Part shown: piece after piece, positions 20,899 to 29,882 of the stretch
How positions within the stretch are numbered: the first letter of the stretch is position 1
Layout: each line of letters opens with the position of its first letter
Source: Saprospiraceae bacterium
GTDB lineage: Bacteria > Bacteroidota > Bacteroidia > Chitinophagales > Saprospiraceae
Direction of reading: 5' to 3'
DNA length: 32,671 bases
Assembly: GCA_020629965.1 (NCBI GenBank)
Contig: JAHDCG010000057.1
Coordinates: 4,161-36,831 of the forward strand
Notes under the pieces: generated by a model
What the model was told of the DNA's origin: nothing
What the model saw: only the letters and a program-made list of their open reading frames with translations
The model's database searches: none
Position numbers and translations under genes: made by a program

Positions 20899-23739
20899 AT
20901 GCCGCAAACGCTCACACTTTACCTGTTTGAATTTACTCTGCTCGTTTCCGTTTTTTATTTTTTTTTGAAATTTCTCTCGCAAGATAGCCCCGGTGTCTTT
21001 TGGTACATACCGCTTGGTTTGACCTGCTGCGCTTTGTTGCCGCTGTTAAATATTTTTCCGCAAGACTTTTCGAATACAGCTCAAACGGCAATCGGTACGG
21101 TAGAAATTTTACCGATGTCCGTCACCTACTCCGGCAATCCGGTACTGACGGTACGCGATATTTTCGGACTGATTTACCTCTGCGGTTTTGCTTACTTGCT
21201 TTTAAAAAAAACGGACAGACTGCAAAATTTTTCTGCGGCGAAAGACCCCGACCTCCCCTACCCTTCCCGCATGTTATCCTTCGGAAAAGCATTTTACGGC
21301 GAAGGCAATCAAAGCGCGAAATTGGCTTATCGCCTCGACACATTTCCGATTTTACTTACTGAATTACTCACTCTGATTTTCTGGTTTCATCCCGTCGTAT
21401 TTTTGCTGCATAAAAAATATAAAACCCTTTTTGCCGAAAAGGCGCCGCCCCTTTCTCGAAATACAAAAGCAGGTCGAATGTTCGGTCGTTTTTTCCTGCT
21501 GCTCGTGCTGCTGACCGGCACATCTTTCACGCAAAAAAATATCCTTCAACCGCATTTGCAAGGCATTGACAAAAAAATAAACGCTCACGCCGACGCGGTA
21601 CTGTACGATTGGGAAAAAGCGCAAAAAGGCACCGTCCTCGATTGGGGAGAAACGGAACTCGCCGTCGTCAACACCCGCCCCCGACAAAATTTGCTGCCGC
21701 GCTACGAAGTGCGCATGATGAACCGCCCGTTTTTTAATGAAATTAAAGACGAAGATTTCAGGCTGTACAAAGACGGCGAAAAACAACGCATCATTCACGC
21801 CGAAGCTCTGATTAGTGCGCCCGATTTTGAGAAGCCGCTACACGCCGTCGGCAGCACGGAAATTACGAAATACCTTAATGCTGTTTCCGCGAAGCGGGAA
21901 ATGACCGTTTTGCTCAAATTTCAATCGGAAAATCAGGAAGAATGGTTTGCCGCCTTTGCGGTCACGCGCTACGCCAAACTGTACCTCGACCACCCGGGTA
22001 TCCAAGCATTTACGGGGCAGGCACAGATTGCTGCGTATAAATTGGACGCCGAAAAACCGCTGTACAAAAACGAAGAAGTCATTCTCGGCAACGTCAAAGA
22101 GGAAATGATTTACGAGATAAAATGGGGCGAAATGCGCGTGCTGTTGGAAAAAATCGCCAACCCCAACGTGTGGAACGGTCGCTTGGAAATTGATTACGAT
22201 GACTTCGCTGAAATGCACGGCAGCTCCGTCAGTATTCTGAAAAACGGCGAGTCGCAATTGCTGCAAAATTTTCAAATCGATAAATTCGACCCGACGGATG
22301 AAGTAAAATATCCGCGCCGCTTTTACAATTATGCGGACGAAAATTTTAAGGAAAAATACGAGTCCGTCATTCCCGAAAAACTGTTGGCAGAGTACAATCC
22401 CGGGGCGGGCTACTATCTGCGCGGCGAAACGGAAGACATAAACTTCGAAGCCTACATCCGCATCATCGACCCTTACGACCCGTATCGCGCCGAAAAATAC
22501 GCGGCCATGCACAGCAACGACCCGGCGGAATTTACCTATCAAGTCATCAATTTTCCCGGTAAAAAAACGGTGCTGAAAACCGACACCTTGCAGGCGGATA
22601 ATCAGGCTTTCGTCAAGATGTACGACGACCGCAGCCGCTACGAAATCATTCACGTACCGAATTTTCAGACCAACCTGCGCCTGCTCACCGCCGACAATTT
22701 TATATGGTGGGAAAAAGAAACGGAACGCAAAAAACGCCGCCCCGACTTTTGGCGACTACCCGAGTACATCGACTACATCGGGCAGCCGACCGCCCTGCTG
22801 TGGGGAGACTTATTTGCCAATCCAAACAGTCCCGTGCTGACACGCGCCGACGTGAGCGACAACGCCCGCAGGGCTTTACGCTTGCAAATCGGCGAGAAAA
22901 GAATCTTCCCCCAGCGTTTTGAGATGCTCGTGCGGCGCGGAGAGGAAGAACCCGAAATCTTCCAAATCGAGCGCGATAACCGCGAATATCTGCTGCCCGA
23001 CTTGTCGGAAATCGAAACCGAAACGAGCATTTATTTTCAAAAAATAACGTTGGAAAGCGAAGGTCGGGAAATGTTTCTGCCGGTGACTTTTGCTTTTCAT
23101 ATCGGCAAAGAACAAGAGGAATTTACGCTGAAAATCGAAGAAACCGGCGGCGGCACTGAAAGTGATACCCTGCGGAACGAACGCGACAACTATTATTTTG
23201 CTTACAAAAATTACGCACTGCAAGACATTATCGCCGACCTGGCGGGCTACAAAAGACACTACGTTCGCACCTTCGGTGAAGCGAAAAATCCGGTGCTGAA
23301 TGTAGAGTATGTTTCCGAAAAAATTAACACACAAAACGGCATTTATCGGTTAATTTTAGAACTGCGCCGCAAATATCGTTTCTCCTACCAGGACAAATTC
23401 GAGACCCGCTCTTCGTACCGTTTGGGGTTGGGTTCGGAACGCAAGTTAGACAACTTCATCGTCTCGGCGGCAGCCGCGAAAAATGCTTCGGACGACTATA
23501 TGCAGGAGGGCGAAACGGCAATCTTGGAAACGGCAACCTTGTCCGATTTAGCGCAGTTTATCGAAAAGAAATTCAACGTTTATATATACGTTGTCGCCGG
23601 AAAATACGACGAGGCTTTTTATTTTTCCCTCGACATTTCTTCGCTCGCCGCCCTGACCGCACAACTCGAAACGGACTACGGTCTGCAACTCATTCACGGC
23701 AACTATCCCGTGCGCTTTTTGGATGTTACTTTTTTGTAG
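20899..23739 (+). CDS. BlaR1-like membrane receptor lacking the metalloprotease motif
   Basis: A 946-residue protein. The first 215 residues have four or five membrane segments laid out like BlaR1/MecR1 (M56) sensors, including a WFHPVVFLLHKKY segment that corresponds to the conserved WFNP region of M56 peptidases. However, no HExxH zinc motif is present anywhere in this region, so proteolysis is not expected. A large extracytoplasmic part (about 220-946) follows. It contains mixed alpha/beta regions and, near the C-terminus, two STN/secretin-like segments (LQDIIADLAGYKRHY near 770 and LAQFIEKKFNVYIYVVAGKY near 880). No BlaI/MecI-type repressor gene lies nearby. It may be a signal receptor that has lost protease function. 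The array of GAGAG heptads starts at its TAG stop. Confidence 0.7.
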   Translation: MPQTLTLYLFEFTLLVSVFYFFLKFLSQDSPGVFWYIPLGLTCCALLPLLNIFPQDFSNTAQTAIGTVEILPMSVTYSGNPVLTVRDIFGLIYLCGFAYLLLKKTDRLQNFSAAKDPDLPYPSRMLSFGKAFYGEGNQSAKLAYRLDTFPILLTELLTLIFWFHPVVFLLHKKYKTLFAEKAPPLSRNTKAGRMFGRFFLLLVLLTGTSFTQKNILQPHLQGIDKKINAHADAVLYDWEKAQKGTVLDWGETELAVVNTRPRQNLLPRYEVRMMNRPFFNEIKDEDFRLYKDGEKQRIIHAEALISAPDFEKPLHAVGSTEITKYLNAVSAKREMTVLLKFQSENQEEWFAAFAVTRYAKLYLDHPGIQAFTGQAQIAAYKLDAEKPLYKNEEVILGNVKEEMIYEIKWGEMRVLLEKIANPNVWNGRLEIDYDDFAEMHGSSVSILKNGESQLLQNFQIDKFDPTDEVKYPRRFYNYADENFKEKYESVIPEKLLAEYNPGAGYYLRGETEDINFEAYIRIIDPYDPYRAEKYAAMHSNDPAEFTYQVINFPGKKTVLKTDTLQADNQAFVKMYDDRSRYEIIHVPNFQTNLRLLTADNFIWWEKETERKKRRPDFWRLPEYIDYIGQPTALLWGDLFANPNSPVLTRADVSDNARRALRLQIGEKRIFPQRFEMLVRRGEEEPEIFQIERDNREYLLPDLSEIETETSIYFQKITLESEGREMFLPVTFAFHIGKEQEEFTLKIEETGGGTESDTLRNERDNYYFAYKNYALQDIIADLAGYKRHYVRTFGEAKNPVLNVEYVSEKINTQNGIYRLILELRRKYRFSYQDKFETRSSYRLGLGSERKLDNFIVSAAAAKNASDDYMQEGETAILETATLSDLAQFIEKKFNVYIYVVAGKYDEAFYFSLDISSLAALTAQLETDYGLQLIHGNYPVRFLDVTFL

Positions 23740-23740
23740 C

Positions 23741-23824
23741 GGAGAGTGAAGAGTAGAGAGCGAAGAGCAAAGACAAGGCGGCTCTCTGCTCTTCACTCTC
23801 TACTCTCTACTCTCCACTCCTCAC
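23741..23824. repeat. Facing heptad arrays, GAGAG type
   Basis: Plus-strand units GGAGAGT, GAAGAGT, AGAGAGC, GAAGAGC (23741-23768) start right after the receptor's stop codon and read outward. The right arm (23781-23824; GCTCTCT, ACTCTCT, ACTCTCT, ACTCTCC) is the opposite strand and reads away from the downstream ahcY gene. The two arms can pair. Confidence 0.8.
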
Positions 23825-23913
23825 AAACCTTACAATATTCCTAAATCCCTAAATCCACCGACAAAAAGTAAAACTTTCGTCAATCGTATGCGTTGATTCA
23901 AAAGAATATTTCG

Positions 23914-23940
23914 TTGCAAAGGAGAGAAATCTTATCTTTG
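23914..23940 (+). promoter_or_regulatory. Candidate promoter of ahcY
   Basis: TATCTTTG (23933-23940) followed by CGGC matches the -7 box. A TTG at 23914 is 16 bases upstream, shorter than usual. The predicted leader is about 125 bases. Confidence 0.5.
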
Positions 23941-24072
23941 CGGCAGATTTTAACTCTTAATCGAAAAAGTATAGAATTACCGAAACCGCCTGTAGTTGGT
24001 TTGAAATTTTCGCGGAGATGCAGTAGTTTATTTTGATACTTCGCACAGACTTTTTCAAAAAATAATTATTTT

Positions 24073-25389
24073 ATGGCAGCGACAGTTGACACAAAATTAC
24101 CTTACAAAGTTAAGGACATCAGCCTGGCGGCTTGGGGACGTAAAGAAATTACATTGGCAGAGGCGGAAATGCCCGGCCTGATGTCTTTGCGCGAAGAATT
24201 CGGTGACAGTAAACCCCTCAAAGGTGCGCGCATCGCAGGTTGTTTGCACATGACCATTCAGACGGCGGTTTTGATTGAAACCCTCGTCGAGTTGGGTGCG
24301 GAAGTGACCTGGTCTTCTTGTAACATTTTCTCTACGCAAGACCACGCAGCGGCGGCGATTGCAGCGGCGGGCGTTCCCGTTTTTGCATGGAAAGGCTTGA
24401 CCGAAGAAGAATTTAACTGGTGCATCGAGCAGACTTTGCACGCATTTGAAGGCGGTCAGCCTTTGAATATGATTTTGGACGACGGCGGTGATTTGACTAA
24501 CATGGTTTTGGATGAATATCCGGAATTGGTGGACGGTATCCGCGGTCTTTCGGAAGAAACGACAACGGGTGTACACCGCCTGTACGAGCGGATGCGCGCG
24601 GGCACTTTGACGATGCCGGCGATTAACATCAATGACTCGGTAACGAAGTCAAAATTTGATAATAAATACGGTTGTAAAGAGTCTTGCGTGGATGCTATCC
24701 GCCGTGCGACCGACCTGATGATTGCGGGTAAAGTAGCGGTTGTGGCAGGCTACGGTGACGTAGGTAAAGGCTCTGCGGCTTCTTTGCGCGGTGCGGGTGC
24801 ACGTGTAATCGTGACCGAAATCGACCCGATTTGTGCTTTGCAGGCGGCGATGGACGGTTTCCGCGTGACGACGATGGCGAAGGCTATTCCGGAAGCAAAT
24901 ATCATCGTGACCGCAACGGGCAACAAAGATATTTTGACGGAAGAACACTTCCGCGCAATGAAAGATAAAGCGGTAGTTTGTAACATCGGTCACTTCGATA
25001 ATGAAATCGATATGGCTTGGTTGAACAAAAATTACGGCGACACCAAAGATGTCATCAAACCACAAGTGGACATGTACACCATCGACGGCAAAGACGTGAT
25101 TGTCTTGGCGGAAGGTCGTCTGGTGAACTTGGGCTGTGCGACGGGTCACCCGTCATTCGTGATGTCAAACTCCTTTACCAATCAGGTTTTGGCACAGTTG
25201 GAACTTTGGGAAAACAGCGATAAATACGAAAACAAAGTTTACATGCTGCCGAAACACTTGGATGAGAAAGTAGCACGTTTGCACTTGTCTAAAATCGGTG
25301 TGGAGCTGGAAACTTTACGCAAAGACCAAGCAGATTACATCGGTGTGGCGCAGGAAGGACCGTACAAGCCGGAGTACTACCGTTACTAA
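24073..25389 (+). CDS. ahcY: S-adenosylhomocysteine hydrolase
   Basis: A 438-residue adenosylhomocysteinase, which splits S-adenosylhomocysteine into homocysteine and adenosine and so relieves inhibition of methyltransferases. Motifs are [38 protein letters not shown], the NAD-binding loop [20 protein letters not shown] with [15 protein letters not shown], and the C-terminal KPEYYRY whose Lys and Tyr contact NAD of the partner subunit. Length matches bacterial tetrameric enzymes. It is cytosolic and monocistronic. Codon use (GGT, CGT, AAC) suggests good expression. An array of GTTGNNG heptads starts six bases after the stop. Confidence 0.97.
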   Translation: MAATVDTKLPYKVKDISLAAWGRKEITLAEAEMPGLMSLREEFGDSKPLKGARIAGCLHMTIQTAVLIETLVELGAEVTWSSCNIFSTQDHAAAAIAAAGVPVFAWKGLTEEEFNWCIEQTLHAFEGGQPLNMILDDGGDLTNMVLDEYPELVDGIRGLSEETTTGVHRLYERMRAGTLTMPAININDSVTKSKFDNKYGCKESCVDAIRRATDLMIAGKVAVVAGYGDVGKGSAASLRGAGARVIVTEIDPICALQAAMDGFRVTTMAKAIPEANIIVTATGNKDILTEEHFRAMKDKAVVCNIGHFDNEIDMAWLNKNYGDTKDVIKPQVDMYTIDGKDVIVLAEGRLVNLGCATGHPSFVMSNSFTNQVLAQLELWENSDKYENKVYMLPKHLDEKVARLHLSKIGVELETLRKDQADYIGVAQEGPYKPEYYRY

Positions 25390-25393
25390 TATT

Positions 25394-25424
25394 AGTTGCC
25401 GGTTGACCGTTGTCGGTTGCCGGG
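25394..25424 (+). repeat. Degenerate heptad array, GTTGNNG type, 3' of ahcY
   Basis: Units GTTGCCG, GTTGACC, GTTGTCG, GTTGCCG in register, beginning in TAGTTGCC a few bases after the TAA stop and reading outward. Confidence 0.75.
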
Positions 25425-25460
25425 CTGCTTTTCGCTGAAGTCAGCGATATGATATTGAAG

Positions 25461-25500
25461 AAGCCTTTTGTTCTATTGCAGGACGAGAGGCTTTTTCTTT
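25461..25500 (+). terminator. Weak terminator-like hairpin after ahcY
   Basis: AAGCCT (25461-25466) pairs with AGGCTT (25488-25493), extended by some inner pairs, and is followed by a T-rich tract. Confidence 0.45.
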
Positions 25501-25564
25501 TCCCGATTTTAACGAACATGATTGAATTGACTCGTGCCGCCGGCGTTTGGATGTCGGTAAAATA

Positions 25565-25608
25565 AAACACCCGCTGCAAGCAAACTCGCAGCGGGTGTTT
25601 TATTTTTT
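25565..25608. terminator. Bidirectional terminator between ahcY and the Omp28-like gene
   Basis: AAACACCCGCTGC (25565-25577) pairs perfectly with GCAGCGGGTGTTT (25588-25600), with A/T runs on both sides. Confidence 0.9.
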
Positions 25609-25619
25609 GTACCGTTCGT

Positions 25620-26630
25620 CTATTCTTTTATGATTTTTTGTACGAAACGACCTTCGGCGTTGGTTAAGTTGATGAAGTAAATACCTTTGGCGAGGTCTGT
25701 CAGATTAAGCATCTGTGAACCGGTAAAAACCGTTTCCTGTAAGCTGCGTCCCGTTAAATCGGTGAGGCGCAGATTGGTTTCGGTGTTGTTTTCGAGGGTG
25801 ATATTTACTTGGTTATTAACGGGATTGGGGGCGATGGTGACGCCTTGTAATTCGTTGATATTTTTGTTGGAAAGGATAAACGGAAGATTGCCGCGACCCG
25901 CTTGAATGACTTCTTTTGTTTCCGGGTCTTGCAAAATAACCGTCACTTCCAACGGATAATTCCAGTCCTCATCAACCTCAAAATAATCTGTCAGGTATAG
26001 AAAACCTCCTTCGTTTGCAGGGATTGTCACCGTAGCTTGGTCGGTAAATAGTTGCTTCCGAAAAACATCGTAATGCACATCTTCACCGTTAGGAGCATCG
26101 TAATTTACGACCGGTTCGGAAAGAGCGACAAAGAGACTGACTTCTCCGACCGTATTATTTTCTGTTACTTCGATTTCAAAAGCACCATAGGGATTTTCAT
26201 CATCTAACTGCTGATCGACTCCTGTATTTATTGTAAACGGTACTGTCTCCCCGAGCTGACTTTCAATAATTTCCGCGTTACCGTAATTAGTCGAAGCAGG
26301 CAAAACCTCACCTTGAATTACCAATCTCGGCGTGCCGCCGTAAATGCCGTAAAAGTTAGTGCGGTCGTCGTTTTCTTCGGGATTGTTATTATGCAAAACA
26401 CAATCGGAATACGGCGCACTCGGGTGAATAGCCAAATGAAGCACACTCGGCGACTCACCGTCGGTAAAGTTGTTCAAATTAGCGTAAAACCCCGGATTAC
26501 GACTTGCACAAATACCGCAGCGGGTGTTCGTGAAGTGTTCGATGATGACTTTCTTTTCCGATTGTGCGGAAACTGCAGTCAAACCGCATAAAAAGAAGAT
26601 AAAAGCAAAAAAAGGTAATTTTTTCAGCAT
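25620..26630 (-). CDS. Omp28-like thioredoxin-fold protein with T9SS sorting domain
   Basis: A 336-residue secreted protein. The signal peptide is residues 1-22 (cleavage after SAQ). Residues 26-120 look like the Omp28 family, a thioredoxin-related fold, with VIIEHFTNTRCGICASRNP carrying a CxxC pair (Cys38/Cys41) and GGTPRLVIQGE, the cis-Pro-type loop. A beta-rich middle follows (FEIEVTENNTVGEVSLFVAL). Residues about 262-336 are a T9SS type A sorting domain (TIAPNPVNNQVNITLEN, LTGRSLQE, LAKGIYFINL, FVQKIIKE). It is inferred to be surface-exposed or released; a redox or disulfide role is possible but not demonstrated for the family. It is divergent from the OmpA lipoprotein gene, with 258 bases between the starts. 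Confidence 0.88.
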   Translation of the reverse strand: MLKKLPFFAFIFFLCGLTAVSAQSEKKVIIEHFTNTRCGICASRNPGFYANLNNFTDGESPSVLHLAIHPSAPYSDCVLHNNNPEENDDRTNFYGIYGGTPRLVIQGEVLPASTNYGNAEIIESQLGETVPFTINTGVDQQLDDENPYGAFEIEVTENNTVGEVSLFVALSEPVVNYDAPNGEDVHYDVFRKQLFTDQATVTIPANEGGFLYLTDYFEVDEDWNYPLEVTVILQDPETKEVIQAGRGNLPFILSNKNINELQGVTIAPNPVNNQVNITLENNTETNLRLTDLTGRSLQETVFTGSQMLNLTDLAKGIYFINLTNAEGRFVQKIIKE

Positions 26631-26888
26631 GAGATTTTGATTTTGAAGAAGTACGAAACCGACCGAACAAGCCGGCGATTTTTTGATTTAAGTTACATCA
26701 ACAAGTACGCCGTAAACGGGCTTTCGGTTTACTCTGCGCAGCTAAATCAAATACGGATGTCGTGCGGCGGTCAAGTCATTAAACCCCGCGATAACAGGGT
26801 ATTTTCATTAAAAAACATCATAATCCGCTGCAATATACGCATCTTCGCGGTCGTAAACTCTATCCTGTTTTTTTTGAAAAAAACAAAT

Positions 26889-27749
26889 ATGCAAGCCAAA
26901 ATCACACCAACTGCTTTTTTACTTTTTGCCTGTCTGCTGCTGACTTCCTGCGTCGGCAAAAAGAAATACATGGACGCGCTCGGAGCAAGTTTTTCCTGCG
27001 CCGAACGCGAAACGCAGCTCACCAAAAGACTCGACAATACCAACGTGCAAATCCGCCAACTGACCCGCGAAAACGACCTGCTGGAAAAGCGCATCAATCA
27101 ATTAGAATCGGAAAAAGCGGCACAAAAAGACGAAATTATCGGTCTGCGTTCCCAAGTCGATGACATCACGGGTCGCGCCATGAGCGAACAAGCCCGCCTC
27201 GACAAAGCCCTGCAAAATAAAGCCGCCGAACTCGAAAAGCGCGAAAAAGTGCTTAACGCCATGCAAACCCTGCGCGAGCAAAACGACGCGGCAGTCACCG
27301 ACATTCAATTCAAAATTTTTCAGGTCGTCGGCAGTTTTGCGGATGATGAACTGAAAATCGAACAGCGCGACGGTAAGGTCGTCATTTCGGTTTTTGATAA
27401 AGTTATGTTTAATAAAAATCAAACCCGCATTCGCTCACGCGGTAAAGAACTGCTCGAAGCCATCGCCGGCGTAGCCGCCACCCGTCCCGAGTTGGGCATC
27501 ACGGTCACGGGTCACTCCCCGAGTCGCGGCAGCTACGGCAACGCCTGGGAGTTCTCGGCGATGCGCGCCGCCGCCGTCGCCGGTGAATTAACCAACAAAC
27601 ACGGCATCGCTCCTACCCGACTCACCGCCGCCGGTCGCGCCGACTCCGAGCCGCGTTACGGCAACACGGAAGACCCCGAAAATCTGCGCACGGAAATTAC
27701 TTTTACACCGCGCTTTCAAGAAATTTATCGGGTGCTTAAGAACGGTTGA
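26889..27749 (+). CDS. OmpA-domain lipoprotein with coiled coil
   Basis: A 286-residue protein. The ATG at 26889 is chosen because it gives a lipoprotein signal (MQAKITPTAFLLFACLLLTSC, lipobox LLTSC); the frame remains open upstream but that part is untypical. A long coiled coil follows (about 45-140: LTKRLDNTNVQIRQLTREND and more), then an OmpA-like peptidoglycan-binding domain (about 165-280) with VFDKVMFNKNQTRIRSRGKE, ITVTGHSPSRGSYGNAWEFS and RAAAVAGELTNKHGIAPTRL. It should be anchored to the outer membrane and reach the cell wall. It resembles the MotB-type OmpA lipoproteins found across Bacteroidota. The TGA stop lies inside a near-perfect heptamer array. Confidence 0.88.
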   Translation: MQAKITPTAFLLFACLLLTSCVGKKKYMDALGASFSCAERETQLTKRLDNTNVQIRQLTRENDLLEKRINQLESEKAAQKDEIIGLRSQVDDITGRAMSEQARLDKALQNKAAELEKREKVLNAMQTLREQNDAAVTDIQFKIFQVVGSFADDELKIEQRDGKVVISVFDKVMFNKNQTRIRSRGKELLEAIAGVAATRPELGITVTGHSPSRGSYGNAWEFSAMRAAAVAGELTNKHGIAPTRLTAAGRADSEPRYGNTEDPENLRTEITFTPRFQEIYRVLKNG

Positions 27750-27784
27750 CAGTTGACAGTTGACAGTTGACAGTTGACAGTTGA
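27745..27784 (+). repeat. Heptamer array (GTTGACA x5) overlapping a stop codon
   Basis: Five perfect GTTGACA units plus GTTGA. The array begins two bases before the TGA stop of the OmpA lipoprotein, so the stop is made by the first unit. It belongs to the GTTGNNG type. Confidence 0.92.
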
Positions 27785-28067
27785 ACCAAAGTCCTTCCGT
27801 TTATTTTAAGTTCTGTTAAATCGATAAAATTTTCACATAACACAAAACTTATTTCTCAATCAAAAAGCACACATCTCAACACAAAAGACTAAAGGTAAGT
27901 AACAAAACGAAACCTACTGCTGTGTTTTTTTTTAGTTTCTGACGGTTTTCTTTCGTCATGGGTCGCGTAGATTTTACGAAGTAAAATCCAAATCATAACC
28001 AATCATAAGAATCATAAAAATCAGGTTCAAAAAAAAGTATCAGCAACTAATAAATCTTTGCACTACG
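27785..28067 (-). repeat. Gene-free stretch with hairpin plus nonad array
   Basis: An 8-base stem (GATTTTAC-GAA-GTAAAATC, about 27970-27989) is followed by 9-base units AATCATAAC, AATCATAAG, AATCATAAA (27990-28020). The C-poor strand is minus, reading away from the ABC gene. This hairpin-plus-array layout resembles 6711-6775. 27785-27965 shows nothing recognisable. Confidence 0.6.
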
Positions 28068-28094
28068 GGCAACCGACAACCGTCAACTGACAAC
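28068..28094 (-). repeat. Degenerate heptad array, GTTGNNG type, ending at the ABC gene start
   Basis: Plus strand shows GGCAACC, GACAACC, GTCAACT, GACAAC; the minus strand reads GTTGTCA, GTTGACG, GTTGTCG, GTTGCCC outward. It ends about three bases before the ATG, in the place of the ribosome-binding region. Confidence 0.75.
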
Positions 28095-28096
28095 GA

Positions 28097-28714
28097 ATGA
28101 CCATCCAACTCACCAACATAGCAAAAAAATACCGCCGCGAGTGGATATTCAAAAAGGTCGATTACACCTTTGAGGCAGGTAAAAAGTACGCGATAGCGGG
28201 ACACAACGGCTCGGGAAAATCTACGCTGACGGGCGTACTGACGGGCTTTTTGACGCCGACCAAAGGCAAGATAACTTACACCGAAAACGGCGAAAAAGTG
28301 AATATCGACGAGGTGTACAGCCGCTTAGCGATTGCCGCGCCTTACGTCGATTTGATTGAGGAATTTACGCTGCGCGAAGCGGTGCATTTTCACAAACAGT
28401 TTAAACCCTTAACGGCGGGCATCGACGAGAAAGAACTGTTGGAATTATTAAATTTGCAAGGCTCGGAAGATAAGGAAATCCGCAATTTTTCTTCGGGAAT
28501 GAAGCAAAGACTGAAGCTCGCTCTCGCCATCTGCTCGGATGTGCCGTTGGTATTTTTGGACGAACCGACGACCAATTTAGACCGCGCGGGCGTGGCTTGG
28601 TACTTGGATTTAATTAAGAATTACGAGAAAGGAAAAACGATGATTATTGCCTCGAATGTAGCGGAAGACTTTGATTTTTGCGACGCAAGACTGGATATTA
28701 CAAACTATAAATAG
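28097..28714 (+). CDS. Solitary ABC transporter ATP-binding protein
   Basis: A 205-residue ABC ATPase of CcmA-like size. Motifs: Walker A GHNGSGKST (35-43), Q-loop region near 75 (reads AAPYVD, so the usual Gln is replaced), signature FSSGMKQRLKLA (about 132), Walker B PLVFLDEPT (about 150) and D-loop NLDR. The switch position reads IIASNVAED, with Asn where most ABC proteins have His. No permease gene is adjacent: the next gene is a convergent regulator. It may serve a distant membrane partner or a non-transport role. A GTTGNNG array occupies the sequence just before the ATG, so no ribosome-binding site is recognisable. Confidence 0.85.
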   Translation: MTIQLTNIAKKYRREWIFKKVDYTFEAGKKYAIAGHNGSGKSTLTGVLTGFLTPTKGKITYTENGEKVNIDEVYSRLAIAAPYVDLIEEFTLREAVHFHKQFKPLTAGIDEKELLELLNLQGSEDKEIRNFSSGMKQRLKLALAICSDVPLVFLDEPTTNLDRAGVAWYLDLIKNYEKGKTMIIASNVAEDFDFCDARLDITNYK

Positions 28715-28729
28715 ACGCCGGATCAGAAA

Positions 28730-28763
28730 CAATTCAAACAAACTCAAACCACTCAAACCTTTC
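28730..28763 (-). repeat. Degenerate 9-10-base repeat at 3' end of the XRE gene
   Basis: Outward on the minus strand it reads GGTTTGAGTGGTTTGAGTTTG, units TTTGAGTGG and TTTGAGTTTG, beginning four bases past the TAG stop of the XRE gene. It fills the gap between two convergent genes; no hairpin terminator is present. Confidence 0.55.
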
Positions 28764-29285
28764 CTATACCAACCTACCACTTTGCGTCTTCATCGCATTC
28801 ACCAAATTTTTATGCTGCTGCAAAACCTGTTGCGCGACTTGATGCAGGTGTTCAAAATTTCCGACGAGCATTTGCACATCCATCGGCATTTCTTCCAATT
28901 TTTTGCGTTTGTGGCAGTGGCAAGTATATAAGGAGTCCACGACCGCTTGTAGTTCTTCTACCTGATTGCTCAATTCTTCCAACTTAGAGTCCGCCTCGCT
29001 GACTTGGCTGTTATTAAAAATGACGGCGATTTTTCCGTCTTTTTCGGCGGCGGCTTTAAGATCGCGTTTGGTGAGGTCGATAATGGAAATACCGAAAAGC
29101 TGAGAGATTTTCAGCAGATTGCAAATTTTCGGCTCGGCGGTGCCTTTTTCGTAGCTGGCAATGTTGCCGCGATTCAGTCCGACTTTGGTCGCCAACTCTT
29201 CTTGACTCCAGCTCATTTGCTTTCGCAAAAGGCGAATATTATCTGCGAGATATATCGGATTTGAATTTTGCTGCACGCCGTTCAT
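28764..29285 (-). CDS. XRE-family regulator with coiled-coil tail
   Basis: A 173-residue protein. Residues 12-68 are a Cro/C1-type helix-turn-helix (IRLLRKQMSWSQEELATKVG, then NIASYEKGTAEP and LFGISIIDLTKRD). Residues 90-125 form a coiled coil (EADSKLEELSNQVEELQAVV), followed by CHCHKRKK and a helical tail rich in Gln and His. It should bind DNA as a dimer; ligand and targets are unknown. It is not beside a toxin, phage or restriction gene. The short upstream region (29286-29350) could hold an auto-regulatory site, but none is obvious. Confidence 0.87.
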   Translation of the reverse strand: MNGVQQNSNPIYLADNIRLLRKQMSWSQEELATKVGLNRGNIASYEKGTAEPKICNLLKISQLFGISIIDLTKRDLKAAAEKDGKIAVIFNNSQVSEADSKLEELSNQVEELQAVVDSLYTCHCHKRKKLEEMPMDVQMLVGNFEHLHQVAQQVLQQHKNLVNAMKTQSGRLV

Positions 29286-29882
29286 AATCGTTGCTGTTAG
29301 TTTCTTACCTGTACTTAGCGCCGGTAAAATATCTTCTTGAATTTAATTTTTAAGCGGTTAGTATTCTTAGGTTACTCGGTTATTTATAAGGTGTATTGTG
29401 ACTGAAAGCGAAAAAAAAACACCGTAGTCCGTTTTATTGTTCGCCTCAATTGATATTTTTTCCGATTTATTTTACAAACGAAAAAATAATTAGCGATTTT
29501 CGATAAAAATATTGACAATCACGGATAAACGGCTTTCATTCTACGATTAAACTCCCATAAAGGTACGGCTTTGTAAATAAAAAGCACAATTTCATACCCG
29601 GTTTTTGGGAGCGAATGTTGAAAAATGACACTTTTTTTGTTAAAAAATCCCTAATTCTCTTAACACTCGATAGAAAATGATAAAAATATTTGCATAATTC
29701 AATTTATCTCCGTAATTTTGTGAATATAAATTACAAAGCAAGCAATATCACTCGATTTTTCGCGTTTTGTAAGTGTCTTTTAAAAATAACCGAAGGCGCG
29801 TTTTTACACACTATAAAAGGTAAATTGATAATAAAATTTACATTTTCACAAAAACGACACCTTTCTAAAATATATTCCGACT
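29286..29882. other. Long AT-rich gene-free region between divergent regulators
   Basis: 597 bases with no convincing gene. The right part carries the sigma-factor promoter at 29689-29720. A small open frame at 29690-29896 overlaps the promoter and sigma start and has unlikely composition. No arrays are seen here. Confidence 0.5.
29689..29720 (+). promoter_or_regulatory. Bacteroidota promoter of the ECF sigma gene
   Basis: TTTG (29689-29692) and TAATTTTG (29713-29720) are separated by 20 bases, both boxes matching. The predicted leader is about 155 bases. Confidence 0.6.

Noticed and set aside
26637-26888. N-terminal extension of the OmpA lipoprotein
   Set aside because: It would bury the lipoprotein signal; the ATG at 26889 gives a proper lipobox.
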